From Paenibacillus sp. An7 (GTDB lineage Bacteria; Bacillota; Bacilli; Paenibacillales; Paenibacillaceae), in assembly GCF_009870785.1 (NCBI RefSeq), contig NZ_WTWX01000001.1, forward strand, positions 124,001 to 188,000: a stretch of 64,000 nt of DNA, written 5' to 3'. The translations under genes were made by a program, and so were the position numbers. Numbering within the stretch: position 1 is the stretch's first letter; each line of letters begins with the position of its first letter. The notes under the pieces are model-generated. The model saw only the letters and a program-made list of their open reading frames with translations. It was not told where the DNA came from and did no database searches. Shown one piece after another: positions 54,477 to 62,996 of the stretch.

Positions 54477-55982
54477 TTAAACGGCCGTTTTCTCTTTTTT
54501 CACTAAAGCGGTGCCTTTACCCGTCGCCATTTTCCCAATCGAAGCAATGAACATAATAACACCGAGTATAAGCAAAATCATAAATAGACCATGGTAAGTG
54601 CTAAGAAGCGCTGCCTTCTTGGCATTAATATCTGATATCGTATCGATCTGACTAAGCTGTCCTAACTGTTTTTCATATTGATTTGCATTCAAAAGGTAGA
54701 GAAACCAGCCAAGAAGCGGTGCAAAGACGGCACCGGCATAGTTTCTGATCGTATGCAGCGAAGCTGATCGACTAGATGCTTGATGTGCATTTCCGGCAAA
54801 TAAAGTTCCAATTGCCCCTGATATAAAGGTCATACTGAGTCCAAAGCCTAAACAAGCCATTTCAAGATTAAGCCAAGTAAGAGATGCCTCAGGCTGTATC
54901 GAGGACCATTTTATACTTACGATCACGGTGAATATGGAACCTGCGATTCCTAGAATACCTGCTCCCCACTTATCGTACAATAGGGCGCATAAAATGGCAG
55001 ACAGGACTATGCCTATAAAGAAGCAACAATAAAAATAAGTGAAGTCGATGAACGAAACATTCTTAATCGTTCGCATATATCCATTTACCCCAACGAAGAT
55101 AACAATAAGTGAGATATGTCCTGCTCCTGCCATCACAGTACCAAACACAGCTTTAGGCTTGGCTAACGCACGAATGGGCACAATAGGAAATTCATTTCGA
55201 CTATCATTTTTAAAAAGGAGCGCCATAAGGATAATAGCAATAACGAGAAAAGGCCAAACATAAACGGAATCAAAGCCTTTTTCTTGTAAATTAAGAATGG
55301 GAAACGCGAAGGCTGCCGTCAGAAGACCTAATATGAGAAGCCCTTTTCTGTTGATCACCACTTTTTCTTTTTGTTCTGCTTTTTGTTTAGGCAATGTCAC
55401 AAAACCAACACAGAGACAGAGCAGTGAGCAAAATATATTAACAATATACAGCCAGCGCCAAGCATCCGTGCTTAAGGATATCGTACCAAATATTGCTCCA
55501 ATAGCTGACGCACCAAAAAGTCCCACGATGACCGAGAACAAAAAGAACTGACGTAAATGGTTCGGAAAGGAAAGGAATTTGGCAGAAAGAATCGGTAAAA
55601 ACAACATCCCTGCACTAAGCCCTTGGATCATCCTTCCGATGATTAAAGTGGTTATATTATACGATAATGCATCAATAATGGTCCCGCACAAAAAAACAAA
55701 CACAAGGCTAAGATAGAAGTTTCTCAGACTGTATTTTTTAGAAAAGATACGTCCTAATGGCAAGCCAAGTGCAAAAGCAAGACTAGATAAACTTGAAGGA
55801 ATAAGCATCTCCTGCGCACTTAGGTGCAGGCCATTCTGAATAACACTTTGTCCAACCGTATAAGAAAGGTTGAGAAAATATTGGGGTCCAATCGAAAAGA
55901 TCGTAAGAATCGACATAATTATGTATTTAGGAATACTTAATTTCTTTGGATTGGTCATTGTTGCGTGATTACTTTGACTCAT
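54477..55982 (-). CDS. MFS drug:H+ antiporter, DHA2 (14-helix) type
   Basis: 501-residue exporter with about 14 hydrophobic helices. Motif A-like GLPLGRIFSKKYSLRN follows helix 2; motif C-like segments appear in the first half (SVIVGLFGASAIGAIFGTIS). It resembles EmrB/QacA proteins that expel hydrophobic drugs or metabolites. The start ATG 55982 follows GAGGAGGACAAAT. The upstream gap holds a double palindromic operator (56094-56128) next to the marR gene, so substrate-induced derepression is likely. Substrate unknown. Confidence 0.9.
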   Translation of the reverse strand: MSQSNHATMTNPKKLSIPKYIIMSILTIFSIGPQYFLNLSYTVGQSVIQNGLHLSAQEMLIPSSLSSLAFALGLPLGRIFSKKYSLRNFYLSLVFVFLCGTIIDALSYNITTLIIGRMIQGLSAGMLFLPILSAKFLSFPNHLRQFFLFSVIVGLFGASAIGAIFGTISLSTDAWRWLYIVNIFCSLLCLCVGFVTLPKQKAEQKEKVVINRKGLLILGLLTAAFAFPILNLQEKGFDSVYVWPFLVIAIILMALLFKNDSRNEFPIVPIRALAKPKAVFGTVMAGAGHISLIVIFVGVNGYMRTIKNVSFIDFTYFYCCFFIGIVLSAILCALLYDKWGAGILGIAGSIFTVIVSIKWSSIQPEASLTWLNLEMACLGFGLSMTFISGAIGTLFAGNAHQASSRSASLHTIRNYAGAVFAPLLGWFLYLLNANQYEKQLGQLSQIDTISDINAKKAALLSTYHGLFMILLILGVIMFIASIGKMATGKGTALVKKEKTAV

Positions 55983-56093
55983 ATTTGTCCTCCTCTAGTT
56001 GTCTTACAAGCTCTAACCTAATAGAAAATAAAAGCAGTATAGATGTATGAATAAAATAGAACCATCTAAATTAAAATGCCTCTCTATATTTAT

Positions 56094-56128
56094 TAACTTG
56101 TAATATACAAGTTGTATATTACAAGTTA
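56094..56128 (-). promoter_or_regulatory. Probable MarR operator upstream of the MFS exporter
   Basis: TAACTTGTAATATAC-AAGTT-GTATATTACAAGTTA, a perfect 15-bp-arm repeat. Inside it AACTTGTA-ATA-TACAAGTT is itself a perfect palindrome of MarR-operator size, so two overlapping sites are possible. It lies 111 bp upstream of the exporter start and 88 bp after the marR stop. Confidence 0.7.
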
Positions 56129-56215
56129 TGGCGAGTAAGTTTCATTATACAACTTCGTATTATTAAATCAATCACTAAAATTATCCAGCGGTGATGTTTG
56201 CTAATTTTATGTAGT

Positions 56216-56644
56216 TTATTTATTCCATCTTTTGAAATCTCGATTTAAGCGAGTCAAATTAGCTTCTAAGGTTTTTAATTCTTCATGAGTCCAATCTTGA
56301 AGCACCTTCTCATATACTTCATATCTGGCGCGCTGAACTCTTTGTAAAACTTCTTTACCTTCCTCCGTGATTTCCAAAAGGCTGATTCGTCCGTTATGAG
56401 GGTCAGGAAACCGCTGAATGAAATGTTTTACTTCTAACGTGGCGACTTGTCTGCTTGCCGTGGAAAGACTAAGTTGTAATTTCTCAGCAAGGATATTCAT
56501 CGCGAGCGGACTATCATGATCCAGTTCGCTAAGCAGAAGATACTCAGAACGATCAAGCACTCCCAGGCGAGGCTTATAAGCGGTTGTAAGACGTACTAGC
56601 AATGCGATCTCGTGCTCAATAGTTTGAAGCGGGTCTTGTTTCAT
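56216..56644 (-). CDS. MarR-family transcriptional regulator
   Basis: 142-residue winged-helix regulator. The recognition helix region is SPLAMNILAEKLQLSLSTAS RQVATLE (written in two parts) and the wing is QRFPDPHNGRISLLEITEEG, with the conserved Asp-Pro-His-Asn-Gly-Arg turn. The start ATG 56644 follows ATGAGGG. Two clear palindromes downstream, in front of the MFS gene, are likely binding sites. It probably represses the MFS gene until a phenolic or drug ligand binds. Confidence 0.92.
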   Translation of the reverse strand: MKQDPLQTIEHEIALLVRLTTAYKPRLGVLDRSEYLLLSELDHDSPLAMNILAEKLQLSLSTASRQVATLEVKHFIQRFPDPHNGRISLLEITEEGKEVLQRVQRARYEVYEKVLQDWTHEELKTLEANLTRLNRDFKRWNK

Positions 56645-56758
56645 GGTTTATCCCTCATTTATAAGCATATAGTTATGATGATATTCTTTCTCTCATCATT
56701 CGTTATCGTTATTGTGTCATATTCAAACTAAGGGTACAAGATTAAGCTTCGTTTATTC

Positions 56759-56826
56759 CCCCTCCAAGTATACTTATTCCTGCAAGATAACATGAATCTT
56801 CTTTATAAGTTGCTTCCTTGGAGGGG
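56759..56826. other. Long-range inverted repeat between gshF and marR
   Basis: Perfect 10-bp arms CCCCTCCAAG and CTTGGAGGGG separated by 48 nt. No T-run follows on either strand. It may be a weak terminator of gshF, a leader structure in front of marR, or chance. The remainder of the 56645-56888 gap shows nothing else. Confidence 0.5.
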
Positions 56827-56888
56827 ACATTTCTACCTGTTCATCTCTATATTTAAATTAATCTTATCATTATCTAATCCCAAATCGG

Positions 56889-59228
56889 TTAATCCTTATT
56901 AAACAGCAGATCCAGCACTTTTTCATTCGCCTTTCGGTTCTTTCCTTGATAAGGGTAACAGTGAATATGAATCGCAGGATTAAAGTTAATTTCGATAACG
57001 CTGTAATTCGATTCTGTCGCTTGGACATGAACGTCATCAATCATCATATCTACTCCACAGATGGTTGCACCAGCAGCCTTCGCCGCTTGAATCGCAACCT
57101 GCATATAGCTACCATCTACCTCATCCGTATAATCAATGCTGTCTCCACCTGTACTGATATTTGAGTTTTCTCTTAAATAGATGACTTCCCCTTCAGCAGG
57201 GATATCGTTCCACGCTTTATTATGATTCTTCAGAAACATCTCTTCTGAATCTCCCAGCTGAATCTTCTCCAAAGGTGTCTTGTACCCTCTTCCTCGAAGC
57301 GGGTCTTTATTCTTTTCATGAACCAATTCCTGAATGGTATGAACACCATCCCCCATGACATTGGCAGGAACCCGGTGCAGTACCCCTATAACCTCATCTC
57401 CCATCACGAGAAATCGATATTCTTTTCCTGTCATGAATTCTTCCAGCAGAACAGTTCGGTCATGCGTAAAAGCGATCTCGAAAGCTTTATCCATGTCTTC
57501 TCTAGCATATTCTTCGTTAAAAATCGTAATACCCAGTCCAAAGTTGGTCGATTTCGGTTTAATTACAATTGGTTTCCCTCGGTACAGATCATACGATTGC
57601 TTAGCTTCTTCTAAACTGTGAAACACTTCACCGGACGGAACGCGTATGCCATGCTGAGATAGTACAGCTTTAGTAACGACCTTATTTTCCATAATCAAGA
57701 CGGTGCTATACGAATCTAACGATGTCTTTGTCGCTTGCTTCACGTATTCCTTATGATTTCCTTTGGTTAACACAACAAAGTTTTCTTCTCGGTCTAGTAT
57801 TTCAAATGTTATTCCGCGTTTTACCGCTGATTTTAGAAGAAGCTGAGTAGATAGCTCCAGATCCTCATATCCGGAAAAACGATATCCTGTTAGCATGCTT
57901 TGCTTGGCGTATTCTTTCGCTTTCTCGAGGTGGTACGTTAGGTACGAAGATTTTTGAATTTCGGACTTTACAATTGAAGCAGCACTGAGTTCTGGGTGCC
58001 TAATCTTTCGTTTCGCATTCTCGAGAATTTGCACATACTTTTCTTTCTTAGGGAACAGTAGAGCCACCATCTCTTCCATTTCTTCGATGCAAGTGAGCGC
58101 AGTCTCTTTCATCGACTTTTTGCTGTTATCTTTGTCGTGTAAATGACCGGTCATCCCGTTTGTAATTAACTGATCATGATTCAAATCAGCGATCCTTTGA
58201 TCCTGCTCGCTAAACGGCTCGTCCTTCTTCAGCAGCATAAAGAGTAAGAACATATGAACAAGTCTTAAGGTATCAATGCTGATTCCATTCTTATGCAGCG
58301 GGTTTAAATCAATGAATCGCAGTTCCAAATAAGCGACTCCATCTTCTAGCAGTTCTTGCAGTGGATCTATGCCTTTTACGGTTTTTATACGAACCGGGCT
58401 ATAAAACTCTTTTACACTCAGTAACTCATCTTTCTGAATTAATTCTTTTAAATCATGGACATAATCTTTAGCAGAATCATAGGAAACCCTCACCGGTTTT
58501 GGATTACGATAGCCGCATGAACTGTTTCGCAGTGAGTTCATATTCGGAAAATAATAGCTCTCGTTATCATCGGAATGTCCTGTTGCTACACAAATATCCA
58601 TATAAGTTCGATCGAACACAGGGCTTGCTCCCGTTAAATAGATCAGCATCCAGCGATACCGAAGCATGTTCCGTGCTACTTTAAAATAAATCGCATCTTT
58701 GAATAATTTGTATTCTTCGCTGCCGCCTTCGATGTGGTGCAATTTGCGAAGAACACGTTCTTCAAACGAGAAGTTATAATGAATTCCGCTGAGCAGCTGG
58801 CGCTTTCTCCCATATTTATCCGCTAGCTCATGACGATATCCATCAGCAATCGGATCGTTCATTTGTGCGATGGGAATTTCATTTTCTTTGGGCAGCATTG
58901 GGGGATTGCTGCTCGGCCACAGATACTCTCCCTTCTCCATTAATTCGTGAGATATGATATCTTGCAGCGCTTCTAGAAAATGAAAAGCTTCCTCTATCGA
59001 TTCAAAAGTAGGAGTTATCATTTCCATTTGACTCTCCGAAAAATCCGTTTGAATATAAGGATGCTCGAGTTTATTCCCAAACACTTCCGGATGAGGAGTT
59101 AAGGCAAGCTTTCCTTCTTGATTTACCCTTACATTTTCTTTTTCCAGTCCAAATTTACCTTGGAGCAGCTCTTCTTCTATTGCATGTTCCTTTAATCGTT
59201 GGATGAATTTATGATCTAGTAATCTCAT
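56889..59228 (-). CDS. gshF: Bifunctional glutamate-cysteine ligase / glutathione synthetase
   Basis: Cytoplasmic enzyme making glutathione from Glu, Cys and Gly in one 779-residue chain. The N-terminal ~500 residues are the gamma-glutamylcysteine ligase half (LQGKFGLEKENVRVNQEGKL, QTDFSESQMEMITP). The C-terminal half is an ATP-grasp domain (KPIVIKPKSTNFGLGITIFN, LLEEFMTGKEYRFLVMGDEV, VIEINFNPAIHIHCYPYQGK). The fusion is the gshF type known from streptococci, Listeria and some Bacillales; most Bacillus use bacillithiol instead. The start ATG 59228 follows AAGGAAGG, 21 bp after the MATE gene stop, so both are likely co-transcribed. Confidence 0.95.
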   Translation of the reverse strand: MRLLDHKFIQRLKEHAIEEELLQGKFGLEKENVRVNQEGKLALTPHPEVFGNKLEHPYIQTDFSESQMEMITPTFESIEEAFHFLEALQDIISHELMEKGEYLWPSSNPPMLPKENEIPIAQMNDPIADGYRHELADKYGRKRQLLSGIHYNFSFEERVLRKLHHIEGGSEEYKLFKDAIYFKVARNMLRYRWMLIYLTGASPVFDRTYMDICVATGHSDDNESYYFPNMNSLRNSSCGYRNPKPVRVSYDSAKDYVHDLKELIQKDELLSVKEFYSPVRIKTVKGIDPLQELLEDGVAYLELRFIDLNPLHKNGISIDTLRLVHMFLLFMLLKKDEPFSEQDQRIADLNHDQLITNGMTGHLHDKDNSKKSMKETALTCIEEMEEMVALLFPKKEKYVQILENAKRKIRHPELSAASIVKSEIQKSSYLTYHLEKAKEYAKQSMLTGYRFSGYEDLELSTQLLLKSAVKRGITFEILDREENFVVLTKGNHKEYVKQATKTSLDSYSTVLIMENKVVTKAVLSQHGIRVPSGEVFHSLEEAKQSYDLYRGKPIVIKPKSTNFGLGITIFNEEYAREDMDKAFEIAFTHDRTVLLEEFMTGKEYRFLVMGDEVIGVLHRVPANVMGDGVHTIQELVHEKNKDPLRGRGYKTPLEKIQLGDSEEMFLKNHNKAWNDIPAEGEVIYLRENSNISTGGDSIDYTDEVDGSYMQVAIQAAKAAGATICGVDMMIDDVHVQATESNYSVIEINFNPAIHIHCYPYQGKNRKANEKVLDLLFNKD

Positions 59229-59249
59229 GAATGAACCTTCCTTCTTGTT

Positions 59250-60593
59250 TTAGATCACCGTTTGTGGAACCGTCATTTTGCGTAAAGATCTTCTAAACCA
59301 ATAGACGAGAACCAGACCTTTAAACACACTGCTTAGTGCAATTGCCATCCATATCCCATTCAAACCGAAAGGTTCCGATAAAATGATAGCAAGCGGTATT
59401 CTTAGTGCAGTAAATGTGATGCTAAATAGCGGCGGGATATGTGTCTTCCCTATTCCATTAAATGCACCCACTGTCATTAGTTCAAGACACATGAACAACT
59501 GAGAATAGCCTAAGATTCGCATATAATCCGTTCCAAGAGCGAGACTCTTCGCATCGGATAAGAATAAAGAAAACAGTTGCTCTGGGAATAGGACAAAAAT
59601 AAGAGAAATAACAATTCCGAATACAGAAGTCAACGAGAGCGCTTTGGCATAACCCTCATGGATACGATCCATCCGCCGAGCTCCATAATTTTGTCCGAAA
59701 AAGGCCGCGATCGCACCTTGCAGACCTCCAATGGTCATATAAGAGATCGATTCAATTTGAATTCCTACTTTTTGAACGGCAATGGCCTCTGCTCCAAAAC
59801 GTACGATTAATTTGGCAATAATAATTGAAATTATCGTAAAAGTAACGCGTTGGATCGTGATCGGCACCCCCATGCGGATGACTTCTTTTAAAAGCTTGGT
59901 ATTCCATGCTAGTGCAATGGTAACCAAGTTAGAGTGACGTGTCTGGAGAATAAATAACAAGGTCACAACGATATTCGCTGTTAGTGTCGCAATCGCAGCA
60001 CCTACCACACCCCATCCTTCAAAATTTCCAAAACCAAAGATGAGGAATGGATCCAAGGCAATATTTAAAATAAGTCCGATCGTATAAATTCGAAATGGTT
60101 GTTTACTGTTCCCCATCGCATTCAAGATCGTAGCGTATAACGTATTCAGTATGGAAAAGACCGTCCCTAAAATAGAAATGAGTAGAAACTGTTTTGCCAT
60201 TCGTTCCACTTCACTACTTCCAAGATCAAAGAAACCAATCAGCTGATCCTGAGCAAGAAAGACAAAAATCATATACAGTACACTTAACAAAACAGACATC
60301 ACAAATCCATTTTTCACATATGCTTTAGCTTTGTCTTCCTGACCCGCTCCCATACAATGAGATACTTTAATCCCCGTACCAATCGTTATCAAAGTAGACA
60401 AAGCAATGGCTAAATTGATAAAAAAGCTGGCTGTACCAATGGCCGCAACCGCGCCGCTGCCAAGTCTTCCAACCCAGATCATATCGACAAGCCCATACGT
60501 TGTTGAGATGAAATTCGTCGCAACAATGGGAAGTGCTAATTTCATTAAAGTCGGCATAATCGGGCCTTGCGTTAAATCGTTTGTACCTTTCAT
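59250..60593 (-). CDS. MATE-family multidrug/metabolite exporter
   Basis: 447-residue membrane protein with 12 predicted helices in two homologous halves. The start KGTNDLTQGPIMPTLMKLAL PIVATNFIS (written in two parts) is typical, and a repeat of this type occurs in the second half (IRMGVPITIQRVTFTIISII). MATE proteins exchange Na+ or H+ for cationic drugs or metabolites. It precedes gshF by 21 bp; the pair may export glutathione conjugates, but this is inference. The leader contains a terminator-like hairpin ending just before the ribosome-binding site GGAGGAAGGAG. Confidence 0.92.
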   Translation of the reverse strand: MKGTNDLTQGPIMPTLMKLALPIVATNFISTTYGLVDMIWVGRLGSGAVAAIGTASFFINLAIALSTLITIGTGIKVSHCMGAGQEDKAKAYVKNGFVMSVLLSVLYMIFVFLAQDQLIGFFDLGSSEVERMAKQFLLISILGTVFSILNTLYATILNAMGNSKQPFRIYTIGLILNIALDPFLIFGFGNFEGWGVVGAAIATLTANIVVTLLFILQTRHSNLVTIALAWNTKLLKEVIRMGVPITIQRVTFTIISIIIAKLIVRFGAEAIAVQKVGIQIESISYMTIGGLQGAIAAFFGQNYGARRMDRIHEGYAKALSLTSVFGIVISLIFVLFPEQLFSLFLSDAKSLALGTDYMRILGYSQLFMCLELMTVGAFNGIGKTHIPPLFSITFTALRIPLAIILSEPFGLNGIWMAIALSSVFKGLVLVYWFRRSLRKMTVPQTVI

Positions 60594-60618
60594 TCTTATG
60601 TATCTCCTTCCTCCAATT

Positions 60619-60642
60619 ATAAAAACCGATCACAAGGATCGG
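60619..60642 (-). terminator. Attenuator-like hairpin in the MATE-gshF leader
   Basis: Minus-strand CCGATC-cttgt-GATCGG followed by TTTTTATAATT, then GGAGG 8 nt later. It sits downstream of any promoter that could serve MATE, so it may act as a conditional terminator. Upstream leader sequence contains AACGAT / ATCGTT and ACGATC, which could pair with part of the hairpin as an antiterminator. No known riboswitch class recognised. Confidence 0.6.
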
Positions 60643-60778
60643 CATAGCAAAACGATATCAATTCTTCTCGCTGAAGTGAGAGTTACGAAGATCGTTACGT
60701 CCTCTCTATGACAGCATAGGAGATGAACATATAATTACATGTTTATATTACGAATTGCATAATCAAGAATAACACAAG

Positions 60779-60806
60779 AAAAAAGCTTCTTCAATTGAAG
60801 AAGCTG
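60779..60806 (-). terminator. Intrinsic terminator of the interrupted gene
   Basis: Minus-strand AGCTTCTTC-aatt-GAAGAAGCT followed by TTTTTT, just past the stop at 60812. Confidence 0.85.
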
Positions 60807-60811
60807 ATCTG

Positions 60812-61480
60812 CTAATCAGTCAGATTAGCACCAATCATAAGACCCGTATCTCCGGGATCTTGCAAAGATATTTCCGAGATCGCCCAATATTCAGGGTCAC
60901 CTGCTTTCACAATAGTGAGGACTGCTTTCCCATAATCTATAATCCCATCTGCAGGTACGACCAGTGGATAGGAAAATGAAATTTGCACTTTATCTGCTGA
61001 CAAGGCTTTTGTATCCATCTTCGTTACCGTTCCCATATGCGGGCTCGATCCGCCTGTAACCCAGGAATGATCTTCAAATTCTTGTTTGGTTTTTTTCTGT
61101 AATTCCGAAGTCATCACTGCATACTGAGTTGGACCACTTCGACGCTGAACTCCGCGAATCCATGTATTTGCTGCTTCTTCCGGTGTTGTTGCAGCAAGCC
61201 CGTTCATCAGACCATCTACTTGTCTAGCTAAATGAGTTGCTTCTGGAAGGGTAATATAAATACCGTGGTCTTTGTATGCCACGTCTCCTTTAAACAGCTG
61301 CACCATGGTGCGTAACGAAATCATTGCCGTACCTTTTTCGATTTTTTATTTTCCATAGGAATATGCATATTCTTCATTGTTAATATAAATCTGCGGCAAG
61401 GATGTCATAGCGACAGCAGAACCGGATATCAATACAAAAGCAGAACACGTCACCATCAAGACCTTGAATCGTTTTTTCAT
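60812..61480 (-). pseudogene. Secreted protein with copper-amine-oxidase-N-like domain, interrupted by in-frame TAA
   Basis: Translation from ATG 61480 (ribosome-binding site AGGAG) gives a signal peptide (KRFKVLMVTCSAFVLISGSA) and the beta segment LPQIYINNEEYAYSYGK, then a TAA at 61346-61348. The same frame continues without gap: KIEKGTAMISLRTMVQLFKG DVAYKDHGIYITLP (written in two parts) and on to LMIGANLTD. The joined sequence looks like the stalk copper-amine-oxidase N domain (strand, RTMVPLR-like loop, strand) common in Paenibacillus secreted proteins, followed by an NTF2-like C-terminal domain. A single base change (for example CAA to TAA) explains the stop. The annotated-length downstream ORF from 61324 has no ribosome-binding site of its own, so the gene is probably broken, unless the stop is read through. 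Confidence 0.72.
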
Positions 61481-61582
61481 GTCGCATCAATCTCCTGGTA
61501 TAAATTTGTAATATATACATGGTAACATGGTAATTTCTATGAAAGTTACATTCAGATGACATTTAGTTTACATGTCTTACAG

Positions 61583-61606
61583 AAAAAAGCCGCCAAATTG
61601 GCAGCT
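61583..61606 (-). terminator. Intrinsic terminator of the UDP-glucose dehydrogenase gene
   Basis: Minus-strand GCTGCCA-at-TTGGCGGC followed by TTTTTT, 98 bp beyond the stop. Confidence 0.75.
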
Positions 61607-61703
61607 AGTATAATAAGCGCTTGTCCCTATTAGAACGTCACTTTTTCCTATAAGAACATCATTAATAGAATGTACTTACTCCTGTGATCGCTATTTTTGT
61701 CTT

Positions 61704-62996
61704 CTACTTATAACCAATGCCTTCATAGTAGTAACCGAATGACTTCATGGTCTTTGCATCAAGCATATTCCGTCCATCAAAAAGGTTAGGCTGCTTCATT
61801 TGCTGATGCATTGATTTCCAGTCCAGCTCTTGGAACATGGTCCATTCCGTACATATGAATACGGCATCTGCCTCTTTAAATACATCTTCAACCTTAGAAG
61901 CAATGGTTAGGTGGTCATGTGTGAAAGCGGCGGGTAGTTTTGCGATCGGGTCATATAGATGGACGGTGGCTTGTTGGCCGAGTAAGTCCTGAATCAAACG
62001 AAGGGACGGAGCTTCACGGATGTCGTCTGTGTCAGGTTTAAATGCTAAACCTAGCACAGCTACTTTTTTGCCTGCAAAATCTCCCAGTCTATTCTTCGCT
62101 TTATCAAGCATGTATAGATATTGGCTTTTATTTACGTTGACCACTTGTTCTAATATCTGCAGTTTCATCCCGTTCTCTTCTGCTGTTTGCTGTAACGCAG
62201 ATACATCCTTAGGAAAACAGGACCCTCCATATCCGATTCCGGCCTGCAAGAATCTTGACCCAATTCTAAGATCGAGACCCATCCCTTTAGCTACCTCTCT
62301 GATATCTACATCTAGTCGTTCACTTAATCTGGAAAGTTCATTCATATAAGAAATTTTGGTGGCAAGGAATGCATTGGATGCATATTTAATGAGTTCGGCC
62401 GTGCGCGGGGTCGTTTGGATGATTTCACAAGTCATAGATGAATACAGCTGCTGAAGTAATTTCGCTGCTCGGTCACTTTTTGTTCCAATAATAATACGGT
62501 CAGGATGTAATGAATCTTCTAATGCTTTTCCCTCACGTAAAAATTCAGGATTAGACGCGACATCATAAGGGTGTGCATTCCTATTCGATTCTGAGATCCA
62601 TTCCGTAACTTTTTCCTGTGTTCCTACGGGAACTGTACTTTTATTTACGACAAGTTTATAGCCATTCATATGATAAGCGACATCTTCTGCTACCTGTTTC
62701 ACATAGGATAGATCTGCACTACCGTCCGGACGTGAAGGGGTACCCACACAAATAAATATGACGTCACTTTTTTCGATGGCTTCTTTCTTATTCGAAGTGA
62801 ATTGAAGTTGACCTGAATGATTATGTTTTATAAGCAGTTCCTTTAAGCCAGGTTCATGAAAATATAGGATGCCATTTTGCAGTTGATCTAATTTCTGCTG
62901 ATCTGTGTCAAGCCCTGTAACCTTCCATCCCATTTCGGCAAATACCAAAGCTGTTGTTGTTCCCACATACCCTGTGCCAATCACAAGTATATTCAT
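61704..62996 (-). CDS. UDP-glucose 6-dehydrogenase
   Basis: NAD-dependent enzyme of 430 aa oxidising UDP-glucose to UDP-glucuronate, a precursor of acidic exopolysaccharide or teichuronic acid (TuaD/Ugd family). N-terminal Rossmann motif VIGTGYVGTTTALVFAEMGW, catalytic cysteine in GIGYGGSCFPKDVSAL and substrate-domain motifs LGLAFKPDTDDIREAPSL are intact. ATG 62996 overlaps the stop of the upstream nucleotidyltransferase by 4 nt (ATGA), so the two are translationally coupled. UDP-mannose or UDP-GlcNAc dehydrogenase activity cannot be excluded by sequence alone. Confidence 0.92.
   Translation of the reverse strand: MNILVIGTGYVGTTTALVFAEMGWKVTGLDTDQQKLDQLQNGILYFHEPGLKELLIKHNHSGQLQFTSNKKEAIEKSDVIFICVGTPSRPDGSADLSYVKQVAEDVAYHMNGYKLVVNKSTVPVGTQEKVTEWISESNRNAHPYDVASNPEFLREGKALEDSLHPDRIIIGTKSDRAAKLLQQLYSSMTCEIIQTTPRTAELIKYASNAFLATKISYMNELSRLSERLDVDIREVAKGMGLDLRIGSRFLQAGIGYGGSCFPKDVSALQQTAEENGMKLQILEQVVNVNKSQYLYMLDKAKNRLGDFAGKKVAVLGLAFKPDTDDIREAPSLRLIQDLLGQQATVHLYDPIAKLPAAFTHDHLTIASKVEDVFKEADAVFICTEWTMFQELDWKSMHQQMKQPNLFDGRNMLDAKTMKSFGYYYEGIGYK

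Noticed and set aside
60619..60642. Plain terminator of the upstream gene at 60812
   Set aside because: That gene already has a strong terminator at 60779-60806; the second hairpin lies right at the MATE ribosome-binding site, so a leader role is more likely, though read-through backup is possible.
61380..61562. 60-codon minus-strand frame with an ATG near the ribosome-binding site upstream of 61480
   Set aside because: It is in a different frame from the signal-peptide coding sequence and yields a Cys-rich chain without family features; the ATG at 61480 fits a signal peptide and the downstream domain.
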